Source: an uncultured Lachnospiraceae bacterium (lineage in GTDB: Bacteria; Bacillota; Clostridia; Lachnospirales; Lachnospiraceae). From it: a DNA stretch of 64,000 bases. The stretch is from the NCBI GenBank assembly GCA_905199445.1, contig CAJKGK010000016.1, forward strand, positions 1 to 64,000, in the 5' to 3' direction. The notes under the pieces are model-generated. The model had not been told where the DNA came from and did no database searches. It saw only the letters and a list, made by a program, of their open reading frames with translations. This document shows positions 16,822 through 26,421 of the stretch, piece after piece (within the stretch, counting starts at the first letter, position 1; every line of letters begins with the position of its first letter). A program made the translations under genes and the position numbers.

Positions 16822-17855
16822 TATTCCTCTGCTAATCTTGCTTGAATATATGCAAGTTCCAGCATTTTAGCTTTTATTTCTTCCTTGTTAAAAAGTTTTG
16901 TATTATTAGAGTTAAACTCTGTCAGAATATTTCTTTTAGCGTCTCCCTCTTTGAAATACTTGTCATAATTTAAACCACGGTTATCTGCTGGTACTCTATA
17001 GAAGCCTCCAAGATCAATTGCTTTCGCACACTCTTCATTCGTAAGTAATGTCTCGTACATTTTTTCGCCATGACGAATACCAATAACCTTGATATCATCT
17101 TTATTACCGCCGAACATTTCGCAAACAGCTTCTGCCTGAAGTCCAATAGAACATGCTGGTGCCTTCATAATAAGAAGATCTCCATTTTCGCCATGTTCAA
17201 AAGCATACAACACAAGATCAACAGCCTCTTCAAGAGACATAATAAAACGTGTCATACTTGGTTCTGTAACTGTAATTGGATTTCCAGCTTTAATCTGATC
17301 AATCCAAAGAGGAATAACAGACCCACGAGAACACATTACATTTCCATAACGAGTACAGCAGATTTTTGTTTTTCCACTATAACGGCTCTTTGCGATAGCT
17401 ACAGACTCTTCAAGCGCTTTTGTTTTACCCATTGCATTGATTGGATATGCTGCTTTATCTGTTGAAAGACAAATAACGGCTTCTACCTCTTCTTCAATCG
17501 CTGCAGTAAGTACATTATCCGTACCAATTACATTTGTCTTTACTGCTTCCATTGGAAAGAATTCACACGACGGCACCTGCTTGAGAGCAGCTGCATGGAA
17601 AATATAATCTACACCATGCATTGTATTCTTACAAGACTGAAGATCTCTAACATCGCCTATATAGAATTTAATTTTATCTGCTACTTCTGGCATACGCACC
17701 TGAAAATCATGACGCATATCGTCCTGCTTTTTTTCATCACGAGAGAATACTCTAATCTCTCCGATATCTGTTTTCAGAAAGCGATTAAGTACTGCATTTC
17801 CAAATGAACCCGTACCTCCGGTAATCATAAGTGTTTTTCCTTCAAATAAAGACAT
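16821..17855 (-). CDS. capE: CapE-type UDP-GlcNAc 4,6-dehydratase/5-epimerase
   Basis: This 344-residue soluble extended SDR begins MSLFEGKTLMITGGTGSFGN (Gly-rich NAD site), has FSRDEKKQDDMRHDF, HAAALKQVPSCEF, STDKAAYPINAMGKTKALEE (catalytic Lys with the Met-type replacement of Tyr typical of inverting 4,6-dehydratases) and RYGNVMCSRGSVIPLW. It starts UDP-L-FucNAc synthesis from UDP-GlcNAc; capG and capF downstream complete it. Length and motifs fit CapE/FnlA rather than the membrane-bound CapD type found at 29326. Confidence 0.92.
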   Translation of the reverse strand: MSLFEGKTLMITGGTGSFGNAVLNRFLKTDIGEIRVFSRDEKKQDDMRHDFQVRMPEVADKIKFYIGDVRDLQSCKNTMHGVDYIFHAAALKQVPSCEFFPMEAVKTNVIGTDNVLTAAIEEEVEAVICLSTDKAAYPINAMGKTKALEESVAIAKSRYSGKTKICCTRYGNVMCSRGSVIPLWIDQIKAGNPITVTEPSMTRFIMSLEEAVDLVLYAFEHGENGDLLIMKAPACSIGLQAEAVCEMFGGNKDDIKVIGIRHGEKMYETLLTNEECAKAIDLGGFYRVPADNRGLNYDKYFKEGDAKRNILTEFNSNNTKLFNKEEIKAKMLELAYIQARLAEE

Positions 17856-17871
17856 CTTGTTTTTCTCCTTT

Positions 17872-19305
17872 TTATTTTATTGAAATTGTTCTTTTCAAAA
17901 TTTTCGTCATAAAAAAATAATAAATTATCAGCATAAGTAAATATACAAATGCTCCGCATAAAATTTGAAGCAAAAGATATAGCAAACTATTGTTAATACT
18001 CACAAAAATATTTACTACGCGGATAATTATTAACATTGTTATCCCTGATAACATGAAATATAAATTCTCATTCAAACATTTTACTATATTAATATGTCTC
18101 GCTGCATCTAAACTCTGAATAATACAAACTACCCCTTCGGCAAAAATAGTAGCTATTAACGCTCCAGCTGCCTGATACTTTGGAATCATAAGAAGATTCA
18201 AAAGTACATTCACACACGCTCCAGTAATAATTGAAAGAATATACTGCTTGTCATGTTTATGAGGTAATAAAAACTGTGTTCTTACTACATTTGCCCAAGC
18301 TAAAAAAAGCATCACAAAAGCCTGTCCTTGAATCAGAAACACACAATCATCAAAACCATTTCCGTAGTATAAAGGAACAAAAGTAGGTGCAACGGCAACC
18401 AAACCAAAGGCTACGGCACAGCTAAAGCACATTGTTAACTTTAATGACTTTTCAAAATAGGTTATACTTTGTTCAATTTCTCCATTCATTAACAAATGGG
18501 TAATTCTCGGCAACATAACCGTGCCAACTGCAACAATAAATCCCATCGGTGCATTGATTAAGCTCTCTGCATTTGTATAAAAACCAACTTGAGAATCTGA
18601 TGAAAGTATCCCCAGCATTATTTTATCCATGGTTTTATATAAACTAATAGCTATTACTGGTATAAAAAGCGTTATGTTAGGGATAATATGTTTCTTAATT
18701 CCACTGAAATGAGGTTTCACAAAAAAAATATATTTTTTTAAGGAAAGCCACATTGTGGCACCACCAATAAATTGTCCACCTGTTAATAATAGCGTATATA
18801 TCCATAAATCATCTGAATTTTTTACAAATATAAATATTCCCATCAATGACATAATCTTTACTATCGTATTTCTTATGACAACGGGTCTCACATCTTCAAC
18901 TCCAAAGAATAACCAAGAAATATCTATAACCGAAGTCATCACATATATCATTTGAATTATTGATATTACTTTTTCATACCTACAAAACCAAATAATATAA
19001 AACAAGTAAGCAATAGTCATTACTATTGACATAATAAATTGAAAACTGTATATTTCCCAAAAAACTCTACTTCTATTTTCACGAGTAGTATTATTAGCTG
19101 AAATAGTTCTATTTCCATAGTTTGCCACTCCCATCAATGCAAACATGACAAAATAGTACGCAATTGAATAAGTATAACTGTAAATTCCGATATTATCGGG
19201 TCCAAGTATTCTTGAAATATACGGAGTTACAATTAGAGGAGTAATAACAGTCAATAATTGATAAATACTCTGGTATGACAAATTCTTTTTTAGCTTTCCA
19301 TCCAT
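17872..19305 (-). CDS. wzx: Polysaccharide repeat-unit flippase (Wzx, PST family)
   Basis: This 477-residue integral membrane protein has about twelve to fourteen hydrophobic helices. It opens MDGKLKKNLSYQSIYQLLTV and continues ITPLIVTPYISRILGPDNIG, the hallmark N-terminus of O-unit/exopolysaccharide flippases, followed by IGIYSYTYSIAYYFVMFALM. It should move undecaprenyl-linked repeat units across the membrane for polymerisation by the Wzy-like protein at 20510. Its start overlaps the stop of the upstream glycosyltransferase. The region is visibly AT-richer than capEFG on its left, as is usual for serotype-specific genes. Confidence 0.92.
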   Translation of the reverse strand: MDGKLKKNLSYQSIYQLLTVITPLIVTPYISRILGPDNIGIYSYTYSIAYYFVMFALMGVANYGNRTISANNTTRENRSRVFWEIYSFQFIMSIVMTIAYLFYIIWFCRYEKVISIIQMIYVMTSVIDISWLFFGVEDVRPVVIRNTIVKIMSLMGIFIFVKNSDDLWIYTLLLTGGQFIGGATMWLSLKKYIFFVKPHFSGIKKHIIPNITLFIPVIAISLYKTMDKIMLGILSSDSQVGFYTNAESLINAPMGFIVAVGTVMLPRITHLLMNGEIEQSITYFEKSLKLTMCFSCAVAFGLVAVAPTFVPLYYGNGFDDCVFLIQGQAFVMLFLAWANVVRTQFLLPHKHDKQYILSIITGACVNVLLNLLMIPKYQAAGALIATIFAEGVVCIIQSLDAARHINIVKCLNENLYFMLSGITMLIIIRVVNIFVSINNSLLYLLLQILCGAFVYLLMLIIYYFFMTKILKRTISIK

Positions 19306-20492
19306 TATCTCACCAACCTTTTTAATATTTTAAGAAGTTTTCTTTTAATATCAAAAAAAAATTGTTTCGATAACATTAAAGAAAATTTTAACAATGTCGA
19401 ATAATCATTTGATCTAATACTATATCGATACCGATAAAAATCTGCATTTGTTTTTCCCTCTTTGATGCTTTTTTGTGACGTATCATATAGTTTTATTTCA
19501 CTTCCTTTTAAACCTACAATAACCGATAATTCTATAGGTCTTAATGCCAATGCATATGTCTCAATTTGCTTAAAAGGAAGGTTTTCAATTGACAGAACGT
19601 ATTTTTTGTAATACTTTTTAGGCTTATTCCCCCAAAGATCAACTGTTAACTCGTTATCATCAATTCCCATGTATTTTCCCAAACCTTCTCTTTCCATAAA
19701 CTCATCGTAACATACTGCGTCATCATCATTTAAAGGAAATAAATAATCCTTTTTCCCATACATTAATTCAACCTGGTGATCTGTTACAGAATATTGTGCA
19801 TGTTCACCCACATCACTATAATTTGTTGATATACTTACATATGGGTAAACAAAATATTTGTTTTCTCTAATACAATACAAATCATGATACTTTAGCCATG
19901 ATGTTTCTGGCCAAACATTTAAAACATCTGGTATATCGTCAGCTTTTTCAAAAGACTCATTCATAAGAAGCCAAGACTTAAACGCAACCCATTTCGGTTT
20001 TGTCCAGACTTGCCCCCACGACATTGCAATTCTCATAAAATAAGTATCATATTTTGTTTTTTGAGGTTCAAATCGAACCAACCATTTTAGCCAATTTTTT
20101 TGAAACGAATACAAAGATATTCCTGCCACACTGGTATCGTCCCAATAATATACTGCTGCACTATATGCAAAATGATACATACTATCACTTACAAAAATAT
20201 CATCTTCTAAAACAACCAGAATATCATAATCATTTGTATATTCTCCACATTGTAGTATATGTTTCTTTAAACCCTGTCTTTTTTCAAAAGTTCTTATAAT
20301 CTTTTTCCCATTTTTCCATTGATAATTTGCCGCAAATTTTTCGACAATATTGGAACCACTATTATCAATACTAAAAATTAAGTCAATATCATTTCTACCA
20401 TCAAAATCAACCCTTTCAAGAGACTGAGTTAATCTCTTTACACCATCTATTCTATTGTAACATACTATTACAATCGCAAATGATTTCTTCAT
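19305..20492 (-). CDS. Glycosyltransferase (GT-A fold)
   Basis: This 395-residue cytoplasmic transferase starts MKKSFAIVIVCYNRIDGVKR, a GT2-like nucleotide-sugar fold opening, and has the DXD-like metal motif LVVLEDDIFVSD around residues 97-108 of the protein. AMSWGQVWTKPKW and WPETSWLKYHDLY follow, resembling acceptor-side motifs of capsule glycosyltransferases in the GNT-I-like group. The last 60 residues are basic and may associate with the membrane. ATG at 20492 is preferred to the TTG at 20498 because an AAAGGGA site lies seven bases ahead. Donor and acceptor are unknown. Confidence 0.75.
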   Translation of the reverse strand: MKKSFAIVIVCYNRIDGVKRLTQSLERVDFDGRNDIDLIFSIDNSGSNIVEKFAANYQWKNGKKIIRTFEKRQGLKKHILQCGEYTNDYDILVVLEDDIFVSDSMYHFAYSAAVYYWDDTSVAGISLYSFQKNWLKWLVRFEPQKTKYDTYFMRIAMSWGQVWTKPKWVAFKSWLLMNESFEKADDIPDVLNVWPETSWLKYHDLYCIRENKYFVYPYVSISTNYSDVGEHAQYSVTDHQVELMYGKKDYLFPLNDDDAVCYDEFMEREGLGKYMGIDDNELTVDLWGNKPKKYYKKYVLSIENLPFKQIETYALALRPIELSVIVGLKGSEIKLYDTSQKSIKEGKTNADFYRYRYSIRSNDYSTLLKFSLMLSKQFFFDIKRKLLKILKRLVR

Positions 20493-20509
20493 TTTCAATC
20501 CCTTTCCAC

Positions 20510-21718
20510 TTATCTTCTCTGTTTCAGAGTATTGTCCAGATACATTTTTTTATTAACTAACAATCCCAATAAAACCCAAAACTCTGGGGCATGCAAATAG
20601 CTAGAAGATACCATATATTTACACACCATTACAGATATACAAGCTGCCAATATAATTCTGAGTGATGTCCTATTAGTTTTAAACAAAACTTTACATTTAC
20701 TCACGATTTTCCCAATGAAGTATAAACAGAGCCCCCCACCGATAAGAAATCCAAAATCATATATCCATTCTATCAAAACATTATGGGCATATACACCAAC
20801 TAGCAATACTCTATCACTGTATATTCCATGACCTAATAAATTAAAATCTTCAATTAATGGTGTCTGTAGTACTGCTCTATCAGAATAGTGATTTAAACCT
20901 TTCTCATAGCCTAATCCCAAATACAATTCCAAAGTACGACTATTAAATCCTATTTCCTTTAAACTATAATACAGCGCAGATATTATTGTATCTAAATTCA
21001 CTAAAACAACAATTCCGATTAGGATAAGAAATAAAAGTATCACCAATTTCTTTGCAGTAAAATTATTCTTTATTGCTGAAATATATAATAAAATCCCAAA
21101 TAGAAATGTTGTTACTGTTGCTCCTCTGCATCCACTAATCATGATAAAAGCAATTGATACAAATGATATGATTAAAGCAACTCGTTTTTTATTATACATC
21201 GAGTAACCACTCACAAAAAATAACCACGGAATCGCACCATAAGTGATATTCATATAATCAAATGACACCTTATATACAAAGACCAAAAGGAAGAATGTTA
21301 TAGAAAATAAAGTTACTATTACATATCCAATTGTATATAATTCTTCAAGAAGTAATTCAAAATTAGCTGTTTCCTTTGCAATGAAAAAAGCAGGGAATGC
21401 AACTAAATACAGAAGGAATAAATCACTTATAATAATAGTCTGTATAGAACTAGTATCTATTAAATATTTAGTGATATTTTCATTCATAAGTACGGTAAAA
21501 ATAATTACAAAAGAGACAACTAAAATAAATATAAAATTATTTTTCTTCTTAATAGTTCTTTGATATGCCGCTAAACCAAACAAATAAACTATTGGATATA
21601 TAAAGCTCTTTACTATAGAAAAAATAGAAAAGAACTGGCCAAGTCCAGATAAATATAAATAAAGAGAAGGCAGTCCAATCAAAATGGCTAATACCTTTTC
21701 ATTAGAAATTCGAGGCAT
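20510..21718 (-). CDS. Wzy-like polysaccharide polymerase
   Basis: This 402-residue protein has about ten membrane segments and a longer extracellular loop in the second half (LGLGYEKGLNHYSDRAVLQT, then LLGHGIYSDRVLLVGVYAHN). That fits O-antigen ligase/polymerase-type enzymes, which have a GHG--YAHN arrangement before the last helices. Such proteins link repeat units outside the membrane. Wzy proteins are too divergent for a firm call from sequence alone; topology, size and position between flippase and transferases are the main support. An AAAGGAGG site precedes the start. Confidence 0.75.
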   Translation of the reverse strand: MPRISNEKVLAILIGLPSLYLYLSGLGQFFSIFSIVKSFIYPIVYLFGLAAYQRTIKKKNNFIFILVVSFVIIFTVLMNENITKYLIDTSSIQTIIISDLFLLYLVAFPAFFIAKETANFELLLEELYTIGYVIVTLFSITFFLLVFVYKVSFDYMNITYGAIPWLFFVSGYSMYNKKRVALIISFVSIAFIMISGCRGATVTTFLFGILLYISAIKNNFTAKKLVILLFLILIGIVVLVNLDTIISALYYSLKEIGFNSRTLELYLGLGYEKGLNHYSDRAVLQTPLIEDFNLLGHGIYSDRVLLVGVYAHNVLIEWIYDFGFLIGGGLCLYFIGKIVSKCKVLFKTNRTSLRIILAACISVMVCKYMVSSSYLHAPEFWVLLGLLVNKKMYLDNTLKQRR

Positions 21719-21721
21719 ACA

Positions 21722-22402
21722 TCACACCTCCTTTAACAACTCATTAATTAATTCATTTGTTACCATTTTTTCGAAATAACAAAGATTCTCTCTAATCCAT
21801 GAATCAGACTGTTCCCACCATTTAGAATCTAATAAATGGATAACGGTAGATTCATCAAATCTCTTTCTTATCAATTTAGCTGGAACGCCACCAACAATAC
21901 TATAAGGCTCAACATCATTGGTTACGACTGCTCCCATTGCAACTACAGCCCCAGTTCCTATTCTTACTCCTGATTTAATAATAACACCTTCCCCAATCCA
22001 AACGTCGTTTTCAATTATGGTTCTTTTGTTAAGATTTATTTCTTCAAATGTATTATTAGTCGCATATGTCATTCCACACTGCTTGTTTAAAGAATAAAAA
22101 ACTGGTGATGTTGATATTCGATCTAATGGATGTTTTCCTTCTACGGTAATTACACCATTAGATATTGAACAATATCTGCCAATATCCGCTACTATTCTAC
22201 AATCATCTCCTATATAACTACACCTGCCCATTTTACCACTAATGTAGGTCCCTTTTCCTACTTTATTATCTCCTTCTAGTAAAAATGGAAATTTTATTTC
22301 AGAAGAACATGTTACTTTTATTCGTCTTCCAGAATTTTTTGCCTTTATAACATTAAAAATATAATATACTTTTCTCAGGATTGATCTCACTTTTATCACC
22401 AT
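21722..22402 (-). CDS. Hexapeptide-repeat O-acetyltransferase (XAT/CatB-like)
   Basis: This 226-residue left-handed beta-helix enzyme has imperfect hexapeptide turns such as GRCSYIGDDCRIVADIGRYC, IIENDVWIGEGVIIKSGVRI and GTGAVVAMGAVVTNDVEPYS, followed by IVGGVPAKLIRKRFDE, the usual closing motif of xenobiotic/sugar acetyltransferases. HPLDRISTSPVFYS carries the likely catalytic His. It probably O-acetylates a sugar of the repeat unit using acetyl-CoA. The start is ATG (or the adjacent GTG) a few bases after an AAGGA site. Confidence 0.82.
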   Translation of the reverse strand: MVIKVRSILRKVYYIFNVIKAKNSGRRIKVTCSSEIKFPFLLEGDNKVGKGTYISGKMGRCSYIGDDCRIVADIGRYCSISNGVITVEGKHPLDRISTSPVFYSLNKQCGMTYATNNTFEEINLNKRTIIENDVWIGEGVIIKSGVRIGTGAVVAMGAVVTNDVEPYSIVGGVPAKLIRKRFDESTVIHLLDSKWWEQSDSWIRENLCYFEKMVTNELINELLKEV

Positions 22403-22410
22403 ATCCTTAA

Positions 22411-23202
22411 TTAAATCCCCTCACTAATAAATTTCATCCCAAACAGTAACATTATTTTTTTTATTATTTTTTGCAATGATCTAGGCATATTTTTTTTCGT
22501 CCAGAACATTAAATTCAATTTAAATTCCTCTGTTTTTGAAATATGTTCCCTATCTAAAGTCATCCCATTTGAAGATAAGTATTTTTCTGCTTTACTCAGA
22601 AGTTTCCCCTTCCTTATAATATCAACGAATACAAAATCTTCTCCCCTACTCATCGCACATCTACGATCATTCTCTTTTGCAATAGTAGTTAAAGACACTT
22701 CATATTTCCAAGCATCCAATGAATTTCTAACTGTTTGCTCCAAAAAAGATTTTCTCCATATTCCTGGATACAAATTAACACCATAATTTCTATTTAAGTC
22801 AATCCAGTAGAGTTTTTGTTCTTTGTTTACCACTTTTCGTTCTTTCGGTATCGGAAATAAACGAATGTAATCTAACTCATACTCATCCATTGCATCCAGT
22901 AAATTTTCAATTCTTTGATTATCTACTTTTTGGGTCAAAAAATAGTCATCCAAAGAAATAAAAACATATTCTGTAGATACAGAATTTAATATTGCTTTCA
23001 ATCTTTGCGGCATTTCTAATTCGTCACCAGCCGGAAAAACTTGAACATCTTCATATTCTTTTTTCGAACTACAATCTGTTACAATGACAGTTCTCATATT
23101 TCTGTCTGGCCAATTTTTATTCAAATGATATACCTGAAGGTCCCACAAATCCGAATATTTATCACACGAACTTATCAAAAGTTCCAATCTATTACTTAAC
23201 AT
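22411..23202 (-). CDS. Predicted glycosyltransferase (small GT-A type)
   Basis: This 263-residue protein begins MLSNRLELLISSCDKYSDLW and contains VFISLDDYFLTQKVD, a DXD-like LDDY motif at the expected place for a GT-A fold, with RLFPIPKERK and GVNLYPGIWRKSFLEQTVRN further on. The C-terminus is basic and amphipathic, which suits a peripheral membrane enzyme. It sits eight bases from the acetyltransferase and three from the next transferase, within one operon. The family is recognised only loosely; no donor can be named. Confidence 0.6.
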   Translation of the reverse strand: MLSNRLELLISSCDKYSDLWDLQVYHLNKNWPDRNMRTVIVTDCSSKKEYEDVQVFPAGDELEMPQRLKAILNSVSTEYVFISLDDYFLTQKVDNQRIENLLDAMDEYELDYIRLFPIPKERKVVNKEQKLYWIDLNRNYGVNLYPGIWRKSFLEQTVRNSLDAWKYEVSLTTIAKENDRRCAMSRGEDFVFVDIIRKGKLLSKAEKYLSSNGMTLDREHISKTEEFKLNLMFWTKKNMPRSLQKIIKKIMLLFGMKFISEGI

Positions 23203-23205
23203 AAT

Positions 23206-24525
23206 TTACTTTCTCCTCTTTCTATAATTAGAAATTGCATTGTTTACAATTTGTTCAAATACTTTTATACTTTTCTGAATTCTATGATTTTCCTCTACAA
23301 TCCTCATTGCAGTATCATAATTTCTTTTTTGAAAACTTTCATCGGTAATTAAATTTTTCATACAATTCACAAGATCATCAATATTTGTGCACAACGCAGT
23401 ACACGATATACTACTAAGATAATCCATTGCACCTGTATCAGAAGAACCAAACGCTAATACACTACCACCAGTAGCTAAAGAATCTGCTACTTTTGTTGAT
23501 AAAGAATATCTAGTAATATCGACATCAGACTTATCAAAGCCTTCAACAACAACTAAAATATCACTTTCACTCATCTTAGCCATCACTTGATTATAAGGTA
23601 TAGCTTCATGATAATTAATATTAGGATTATCCACTAATTCCTTATAGTAAGCATCATCTTTTTCATTAGAATAAATATCCAAGCAATACTCTCGATTTAT
23701 ACATGCAAGTGCTTTTCCAATCTCATTCAAAGAATGATTTCTTCCAAGCCTGATATTTCCACAATAAAGTATTTTAGGATTCAAAACATTAATTTTCCTA
23801 AACTCATGGGGTTTAATTTCGGAGGCCAAATACACAGTCTCACCGTTTAATTCAAATTCTGAATTATACTTATCTCGAATTTTATTTCCAATATATACAG
23901 CACTACCACCATGCTCAAATACCGTTCTCACAAGTTTTCTATATGTTTTTTTATATATATAACTTAATGGTGAATGGGAATGGCTTTCGATAAAATAATA
24001 GTCATCGCCAATGCATGAAACTATTGGAATATCATATCTTCTAGCAAAAAACAAGGCAATTTTCAAGATAAAATAATCGTCTGAAAAAGCAAGAAATATA
24101 CAATCTGGTGTGAACTCATCAACAAACTGAACTAATTCGGAAGTACACCAATATTTCTGCCTCCATAATATACCTCTAAGTAAGTATGTAAGAGGTGTTT
24201 TCTTTTTTCCAATCTTATACAATTTTGATACAAATGAATTTGAGACATCACCTTTATTCATCCTTGTAGGTTCATCAATGCTTGTCAGATCTTCATATTT
24301 ATAAATAACACCTGTTTTATTCTTTCCTGAAAACCATCTCTTTAGCATTTGTGAATCAGTCACTTGGTAGAGTTTAGAACAATGTCCTGCTTTTGGCACA
24401 ATAGGACTAGTAAATATCTGAATAAGATTATTTTTTTCCCAATCACTAAAATATGATTCAAATGCACGTGCAGGTCCTTGTTTATCATATGGTGATGTTC
24501 CAACAATTAATACTTTTGAGTGCAT
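23206..24525 (-). CDS. Glycosyltransferase (GT4-like, GT-B fold)
   Basis: This 439-residue protein begins MHSKVLIVGTSPYDKQGPAR, an N-terminal GT-B opening. The C-terminal half has ILYCGNIRLGRNHSLNEIGK and SESDILVVVEGFDKSDVDIT, followed by YSLSTKVADSLATGGSVLAF, which is the usual acceptor-to-donor region of GT4 enzymes (KVADSLATG for the common EA-ASG stretch). The donor-site EX7E motif is degenerate. GAGAAGGAGATAAC precedes the ATG. It probably adds one sugar to the lipid-linked repeat unit. Confidence 0.7.
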   Translation of the reverse strand: MHSKVLIVGTSPYDKQGPARAFESYFSDWEKNNLIQIFTSPIVPKAGHCSKLYQVTDSQMLKRWFSGKNKTGVIYKYEDLTSIDEPTRMNKGDVSNSFVSKLYKIGKKKTPLTYLLRGILWRQKYWCTSELVQFVDEFTPDCIFLAFSDDYFILKIALFFARRYDIPIVSCIGDDYYFIESHSHSPLSYIYKKTYRKLVRTVFEHGGSAVYIGNKIRDKYNSEFELNGETVYLASEIKPHEFRKINVLNPKILYCGNIRLGRNHSLNEIGKALACINREYCLDIYSNEKDDAYYKELVDNPNINYHEAIPYNQVMAKMSESDILVVVEGFDKSDVDITRYSLSTKVADSLATGGSVLAFGSSDTGAMDYLSSISCTALCTNIDDLVNCMKNLITDESFQKRNYDTAMRIVEENHRIQKSIKVFEQIVNNAISNYRKRRK

Positions 24526-24566
24526 GTTATCTCCTTCTCAAAACGCTCTTAATCTCTTTAGAAAAC

Positions 24567-25796
24567 CTACTCTAAAATTTTATTAATGACAGTCAGTAAA
24601 TTTTCATTCTGCCTATTTTTATCAAAGAACATTCCTGCATTCCAAGAATTATGTTTGCATATTTTCAAATGATCGGAATCTCTAAGATAATCTAACGCTG
24701 CCATAAAAGAATCTGCATTATTTGCCTCATAATTGACTCCAAGTTTCTCCTCTGTAATATGCTCAGATATTTCACCTTTAAGTGAATTAATAATAGCCAG
24801 ACCGGCCGCTGTGTAGTCATAAAATTTATCACACATATCTACATTAGAACCAGCAGAATATGTTGATAGCCCTATATCACACTTTCCATAAATAGGAATT
24901 AAGTCCTTTGGCAATAACTTACCGACATAAGTAAGATTATTCAATTTTTGTTCAGCAGTTCTCACTTCATCTTCAAATGGTCCACTGCCAGCAATAATGA
25001 AACGTAGGTCATGATAGCCTAGATTTTCACACCTCTTTGCACATTCAATAATACCTCCAATATCATATGAAGGTCCAAGTGTTCCAGCAAATACACACCA
25101 TACTTCATTCGGATTTTTATTGGTCAATCTTGAACAATTCATTTCATCCTTTAGATGACTTCTAAACTCGGTAACATCAATGCCATTGTAAACTAAAGCG
25201 TTTGGTTTTCCTGTAAGCGAAGGGCTTATTTTTTTCATAAATTCTAAATAATGCTTTCCTAAAGCAATTGAACCGTCCAAAGAATCATATATTTTTTTAC
25301 GTCTTCTACAAACAGGAATAAAAAGGAAATTTGCAATTGAAGAAAACGTTTTTTTTAAATTGCTCACAATAAATTCTGGCCATATATCCATCTGATCATA
25401 AATCATCGGAATATCATTTCTCTTTGCATAGACATAAGAAGGCACACCCATTGTAAGAGGATTTTCTGCTGCAATAATTAAATCTGGTTTCTCTAATTGT
25501 TTGAATTTCTTTATCGCATTTCTTCCAAACACAAAATCTTTGTACATTCTTCCTACGCCAAAATTTTTCTTGTATGATGTAGTTGGAACAAGTCTAATGA
25601 TAAAATTTTCATTTACTATTATATCTTTCCACCCACTAGATCTCTGTTTTTTAAAATGATGTGAAAATGATGCAGTCCACCAAATAACATTAAATCCATT
25701 TTGAGAAAGGTATTTTCCAAACTGATTAAAACTATATTCTCTCCAATTTTCTCCTTCTATCGGCCCATACGGATTTACTAACCAAATCATTCTCAT
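24567..25796 (-). CDS. Glycosyltransferase family 4 (WbuB-like)
   Basis: This 409-residue GT-B enzyme opens MRMIWLVNPYGPIEGENWRE, as in WbuB/FucNAc-transferase-type proteins, with NGFNVIWWTASFSHHFKKQR, GKLLPKDLIPIYGKCDIGLS and CDKFYDYTAAGLAIINSLKG, the donor-site region with a KFYDY--AG pattern. Since capE/G/F in this operon make UDP-FucNAc and WbuB-type enzymes transfer FucNAc, this is the best candidate for that transfer (inference). The start ATG overlaps the upstream GNAT stop (TGATG). Confidence 0.78.
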   Translation of the reverse strand: MRMIWLVNPYGPIEGENWREYSFNQFGKYLSQNGFNVIWWTASFSHHFKKQRSSGWKDIIVNENFIIRLVPTTSYKKNFGVGRMYKDFVFGRNAIKKFKQLEKPDLIIAAENPLTMGVPSYVYAKRNDIPMIYDQMDIWPEFIVSNLKKTFSSIANFLFIPVCRRRKKIYDSLDGSIALGKHYLEFMKKISPSLTGKPNALVYNGIDVTEFRSHLKDEMNCSRLTNKNPNEVWCVFAGTLGPSYDIGGIIECAKRCENLGYHDLRFIIAGSGPFEDEVRTAEQKLNNLTYVGKLLPKDLIPIYGKCDIGLSTYSAGSNVDMCDKFYDYTAAGLAIINSLKGEISEHITEEKLGVNYEANNADSFMAALDYLRDSDHLKICKHNSWNAGMFFDKNRQNENLLTVINKILE

Positions 25797-26410
25797 CAAT
25801 CATTTCCCCCCACAAATCTATATTCATACATCTTTCGCCCCTCATTAGTTGTAAACATCCGTTGTCTGACAAAACCATTTTTCTCATAAAAATATATCGC
25901 TCCTTCGTTATTAATCGCATCTGTCTCTAATGTAATATAAACAAAATGGCTAAAATCCACTTTTTTCTTCAACTCGTCAATTAATAGTGATCCTATACCT
26001 TTACTCTTTATAGTAGGATCTACACCAATAGAAGAAAGCTCAACATATTTCTCTTTACGCTTAACTTCACTTGGCTTCAAAAATGCTCGTATAATATGCA
26101 GGAAAGCCGAAGGTCTACGGAAAAAAGCCTCTGCGCTGTACCACCCAAACTTAATAATTCGAGTCTTTATCATAAACTTATATAATCCACTAAAATTTGA
26201 CGAATATGCTAAGAAACCAATAGCTTTACCACCATCTTCTGCAACTAACAAACCGGAATCTTTATGATCACAATAGGATTGATACATTTGACACAAAAAC
26301 CCTCTTCCCATGAAGGTTAGAAAGAATCCTTCAAAAGTTTTCAAATGAATTTCAACAATATCATTTACTATTTCTTTTTCCTCCGAGTTTACTTCTCTAA
26401 TAGTTATCAC
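25796..26410 (-). CDS. GNAT family N-acetyltransferase
   Basis: This 204-residue acetyl-CoA-dependent transferase has the GNAT core VELSSIGVDPTIKSKGIGSL (motif A, with the R/K-x-x-G-x-G/A loop) and ITLETDAINNEGAIYFYEKN with NGFV. A GTG start at 26410 is chosen because AAGGAG lies seven bases ahead; the TTG two codons earlier touches that site. Position directly after a PglC-type phosphosugar transferase and a DegT aminotransferase suggests it N-acetylates the 4-amino group of a UDP-amino sugar, the step done by PglD in Campylobacter (inference). Confidence 0.8.
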   Translation of the reverse strand: MITIREVNSEEKEIVNDIVEIHLKTFEGFFLTFMGRGFLCQMYQSYCDHKDSGLLVAEDGGKAIGFLAYSSNFSGLYKFMIKTRIIKFGWYSAEAFFRRPSAFLHIIRAFLKPSEVKRKEKYVELSSIGVDPTIKSKGIGSLLIDELKKKVDFSHFVYITLETDAINNEGAIYFYEKNGFVRQRMFTTNEGRKMYEYRFVGGND

Positions 26411-26421
26411 AAACAATCTCC

